DNA of 64,000 bases from Primula veris (taxonomy: Eukaryota > Streptophyta > Magnoliopsida > Ericales > Primulaceae): the NCBI GenBank assembly GCA_963682055.1, contig OY821747.1, positions 25,480,126 to 25,544,125 on the forward strand, read 5' to 3'. The notes beneath the pieces are model-generated. The model did no database searches. It was given only the letters and a program-made list of their open reading frames with translations, and had not been told where the DNA came from. Positions 60,095 through 64,000 of this stretch are shown here, piece by piece (the first letter of the stretch is position 1; the number at the start of each line of letters is the position of its first letter). The position numbers and the translations under genes are program-made.

Positions 60095-60401
60095 TAGGGC
60101 TGGGTCCGGTCCGGTCCGGTTCGGTTTTTGGCAAAACCGAAACCGAAACCGAGCATATTTTTCGGTTTCGGTCTTTTTATTTTTTGGACCGAACCGGACT
60201 GGTTTTTTCGGTCCAGTTTCGGTTTTTTTCAGTTATTTTTCGGTTTTATTTTTGATTTTTTGGTTTTTTTCGGTTTCGGTCTTTTTGGGTTCGGTTTTAC
60301 TGAAAACGGAAGCCGACCCGAAAATTTTTCGGTTTTTCGGTTTCAGTCTTTTTCGGTTTTTTTCGGTTCGGTTCGGTTTTTCCGGTTTTTCGCCCGCCCT
60401 A
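60095..60401. mobile_element. hAT-type MITE, 307 bp, with visible empty site
   Basis: Ends TAGGGCTGGG and, inverted, TAGGGCGGGCG. Flanked by perfect 8-bp duplications ACTGCCCC (60087-60094 and 60402-60409). The interior is made of 'ccggttcggttt' runs in both orientations. Unit 3 has the uninterrupted target, one ACTGCCCC at 63323-63330, and unit 1 has ACTGCCCT at 57112-57119. Confidence 0.95.
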
Positions 60402-60823
60402 ACTGCCCCTACTACCTAACATAATAAAAGAAAAGAATGAATATATTAAGTAAAGGAATTCACCAAGAAGGATTGCAGCACTGTTAAGTCAGTTAGGATA
60501 ATTCTTGTTGTGGAAATTCGCATGGATATAGAGTCCTAGAGACCCGCAATATATTATGAAAAATGCAACAAATCGATACTCATGGTGAGATATTAAAATA
60601 AAGGAGAGCACAAAAAGTTCTTAAAAGATAATCCATCTCATTAACTTATGATGACAGATTTATCAAGGGTAAAACACCCAAACCAATTTCCTGGTGTTTG
60701 CTAAACAGGCAAACTAAACAGAAATTGCAGCCTACTCAGTAATAGAGCACTTTTTATTTTGTGCAGAAAAAACTAAATAAAAGTGTCTTCGTAAGTGATG
60801 GGTGGTGGTCATCTTTAAACCCT

Positions 60824-61839
60824 TCAATTGTTCGTGCCAGTTGCGTTCTTCACTGCTTCAGTTGCATCTTGTGCCCTATCCTTCACTTGCTGACCAGCCT
60901 ATTAAACCAAAACGAAAATCAAGAAAAGGAAAAGACGAGAGTTATATATTCCATTCTTCAGACTAAGGTCATGAAAAGAAAATGAACCTTATTTTTTATG
61001 TATTGAAATTGGGTAGCAGTTACTATAACACAAATTTTAGCTGAGAAGCAAGTGTTTTCTGAGAGTAAGTAATACAAAAGTTGGCTTATAAGCTTCCCTT
61101 TAGAGAAATTCAATTGCATACAGGATGATTATAAAAAAGAATGAACTAAAGCAATGGTCAATAGAGATTCTATTTGGACCCCATTGTGTCAATTGCAATA
61201 GGGAGATTTCTCCCCACATTCGAAAATATAATTTGTCCTTTCACAGTGCTTTTCTTATATCAAATTCCAATCTATGATTATTGCAGAAGAACATACCAAT
61301 TACCAACTTAAGAATTATAATACTAATTTGCTCTCAAAACCACATATTGACCAATTAATATATGATTTATCATCTGTCATGACTTTCCGTCTATAATAAA
61401 CACCAATCATGTCATTTGTTCAAAACTTTGAGGCTGTAATTCTTATCCTTGAAAGTAGAGAGACCAAATAAATTCCGATCAAACTATGAGTATCTAATTT
61501 GTAACTAACTCCTTAGATAACATTTCATTTGCAAATTTTGACTAAAGATGGCTACATTTTTTAATATATTAGTAAATAAAATTATTAACAACCTGTTGCA
61601 CGTTGTCCTTTGCAGATTGGGCGGCATTGCTAGCCTGGTCCATCATCTGATTGCCCTTTTCCTGCATTTACATCACAAACACACATTCTGAATATATGTA
61701 TGTTTTATATAAACAAACACAATCATGTACTGTAATAGAGGGGGAAAAAGGGAAAGGAAGAAGAAAAAAAAACGATGTTTACCTGACATTGGCCCTTGGC
61801 CTGGCCAGCTTGGTGGCTCGCGTTCTGAGAGTTATCCAT
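60824..61839 (-). CDS. KIN/LEA-like stress protein, array copy 2
   Basis: Exons on the minus strand: 61839-61783, 61661-61593 and 60898-60824, 66 residues. It is identical to copy 1 except near the C-terminus, where it ends GTNN in place of DTNK. All splice sites are conserved. The TATA box is conserved at 61939-61947. The MITE of this unit lies about 420 bp beyond the stop codon, in the 3' flank, so it should not affect the promoter of this gene. Confidence 0.88.
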
Positions 61840-63744
61840 ATTGTGTAGCTTACTTGTTTATAAAACTGGGAAACTTGTGTGTATATGCAGCTGTTGTTTA
61901 AAACTTAGTTTTGCTTAATAGTTCTGAATATAATTGTACCATTTATAGATTTATGCAGGAACTCAGTGTGTGACATGTGTGTGGAGAAATTGTCTCAAAG
62001 GTAGTTGGATTGAACTAAAGCAGTTTAATGAGGAACTGTTGGTGAAGATCCATATATTACTCATCATGAGTTGCTCAATTCAAAGAAAACTAGCTAAATC
62101 AAGGTTTCTCGAGTAATTAGGTTCTTGTTAATTGCTACCAAAGATCACCAAGCAAATCAGGCTTGAATTAGAAAAGAATAAGAGACGCAAAATAATGTCT
62201 GAATTCATGACAAAATGAATTAGTTTAGTTGTAAACCTAAGATTGTGATCTCCAGTTCAAGTCACGAATAGGGTAGGTGTGAACGTGTTAAACCTGAGAT
62301 TCCTTTCAAAAATGGTCAGAGATATGAATTCTTCTCCATTACCAGTGTAAATTTGGTTAAAAAATGATGCAGCATCATCAATCTCTTAATTCACATACAA
62401 GAATAGTTTTAGGGCAAAAAAATACAGCCCATAAGGATATACGCCTTCTAGATTATGTACTCGTAAAGAAAACTACGGCGGCCCTAGAAAACAAATACAA
62501 ATTATATTTGGACTGACCTTCTGAAAGAAATTTAAAACAATTATGAATTTGATCAGAACTTACCAATTACTAAATGTGATTTCAATTTGATTCTCGGCCT
62601 TGATACTCCTAACTTAAAGTTGGGTTGATGAATTCAAATTTTTTAAGTTTTAGCTGTGCCAAGATAGTCTCCATTAATTCAATACCATTGGTTTATAAAT
62701 ATATATTACTGGAACCCCCTTTTTAAGTTTCGGCTGTGCCAAGATAGTCTCCTAACTTAAAGAAATTTTCCATTGTATAATTATCAAACTCACATCTCCG
62801 AGTATATGAAAATTCTGTTCACAACATAAAAAAACAAAGACGAGTGTACTACCTTTTCAAAGCTCGGCTTTCGATTTAAACTATATTAAAGCTCGCCTTT
62901 TTATTTAAACTATATGAGAAACTATGCAACTACAGTCTTCCTTGTATTACTCCTCTACGAATGCAACTCTTGTTAAAGGACATGTTTCAATACACTTTTC
63001 AGATCAGCCCTCTTTCAATCCCATAAGCCCAAAAGATGGCTAAATTGCTGTTATTGCCAATATAAGAAGCATTTGTTCGTCAACTTTTACTGATGTATAT
63101 ACAGATGAAATTTGATGTAAAATACCAAAACACCAATCATGTACAGACGTTGTAGAGTGACCCTCGTACTTTTAAATTTGACGAGTTAATCCATTTGTTC
63201 GCCAACTTTTACAGATAGTTCACATTTGGATTGATGGTGGAAGCGGATCAACCTTACTAAATTATGATTTCATTAGAACAAAGGTGTACCGATAAAGGTT
63301 AACTGCTTAATGCTCAATTAGCACTGCCCCTACTACCCAACATAATAAAAGAAAAGAATGAATATATTAAGCAAAGGAATTCACCAAGAAGGATTGCAGC
63401 ACTGTTAAGTCAGTTACGATAATTCTTGTTGTGGAAATTCACATGGATATAGAGTCCTAGAGACCCGCAATATATTATGAAAAATGCAACAAATCGATAC
63501 TCATGGTGAGATATTAAAATAAAGGAGAGCACAAAAAGTTCTTAAAAGATAATCCATCTCATTAACTTATGATGACAGATTTATCAAGGGTAAAACACCC
63601 AAACCAATTTCCTGGTGTTTGCTAAACAGGCAAACTAAACAGAAATTGCAGCCTACTCAGTAATAGAGCACGTTTTATTTTGTGCAGAAAAAACTAAATA
63701 AAAGTGTCTTCGTAAGTGATGGGTGCCGGTCATCTTTAAACCCT

Positions 63745-63819
63745 TCAATTGTTCGTGCCAGTTGCGTTCTTCACTGCTTCAGTTGCATCTTGTGCCCTAT
63801 CCTTCACTTGCTGACCAGC
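63745..63819 (-). CDS. KIN/LEA-like stress protein, array copy 3, last exon only
   Basis: Exon 3 (75 nt, ends GTNN then TGA, as in copy 2) with its acceptor at 63820-63821. Exons 1 and 2 should lie beyond the window end, since intron 2 is about 700 bp in the other copies. The coding part is intact as far as seen. Confidence 0.85.
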   Translation of the reverse strand, partial: AGQQVKDRAQDATEAVKNATGTNN

Positions 63820-64000
63820 CTATTAAGCCAAAACGAAAATCAAGAAAAGGAAAAGAGGAGAGTTATATATTACATTCTTCAGACTAAGGTCATGAAAAGA
63901 AAATGAACCTTCTTTTTTATGTATTGAAATTGGGTAGCAGTTGCTATAAGGCAACTTTTAGCTGAGAAGCAAGTGTTTTCTGAGAGTAAGTAATACAAAA

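Larger units (their letters stand above)
56933..64000. repeat. Tandem array of a 2.92-kb unit, three copies in window
   Basis: The landmark 'actgatgta' occurs at 56933, 59853 and 63089. Unit 1 is 2920 bp; unit 2 is 3236 bp, the excess being the 315 bp of the MITE plus its target duplication; unit 3 runs off the window. Gene, introns and flanks are all repeated. Units 2 and 3 are closer to each other than to unit 1, which is also more diverged at its left end. Confidence 0.93.

Noticed and set aside
1..64000. CRISPR arrays, phage, operons or bacterial defence systems
   Set aside because: The tandem repeats are eukaryotic mini- and microsatellites without uniform spacers, and all genes have plant introns and families.

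Overview
The window is nuclear DNA of a flowering plant, most likely a eudicot. Its genes have many introns and encode plant-specific families: a BIM-type bHLH factor, germin-like cupins, a CONSTANS-like B-box/CCT protein, a P-class PPR protein and small KIN/LEA-type stress proteins. They sit in AT-rich DNA filled with Ty1/copia elements and short non-autonomous DNA elements. I cannot name the species from sequence alone. All exon models were built by eye from splice sites, reading phase and family conservation.

Layout. 1-946 is the end of an old copia LTR. 1843-7919 (+) is a seven-exon BIM2-like bHLH gene whose 5' region and first two introns are built from tandem repeats. 8795-10590 and 19262-20871 (both -) are tandemly duplicated germin-like genes; a decayed copia element (10953-17571) sits in the 5' flank of the first. 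A third, more distant germin-like gene lies at 24854-25934 (-). 28682-37151 is a very young copia element on the minus strand, with perfect 5-bp target-site duplications, LTRs that seem to differ only in a U3 minisatellite, and one in-frame stop in RNase H. 37.5-40.1 kb holds a tRNA-derived SINE and several MITEs. 41882-43986 (-) is a CONSTANS-like gene. 44-53.4 kb holds no gene I can recognise, but carries diverged large repeats. 53427-55277 (-) is an intronless PPR gene. From about 56.93 kb to the window end a 2.92-kb unit is tandemly repeated; each unit carries one 66-residue KIN/LEA-like gene on the minus strand. The second unit carries a 307-bp hAT-type MITE whose empty site is visible in the third unit.

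How it fits together. The genes do not form one pathway. Most of the loci are shaped by local duplication: exon-end and intron repeats in the bHLH gene, germin-like gene pairs, and the LEA array. Later insertions let several events be ordered. No prokaryotic-type system, CRISPR array, rRNA gene or functional tRNA gene was seen. The best candidates for something undescribed are the duplicated exon-1/5' splice-site cassettes in the bHLH gene, the U3 heptamer/hexamer minisatellite of the young copia family, and the B-box-1 deletion in the CONSTANS-like protein.
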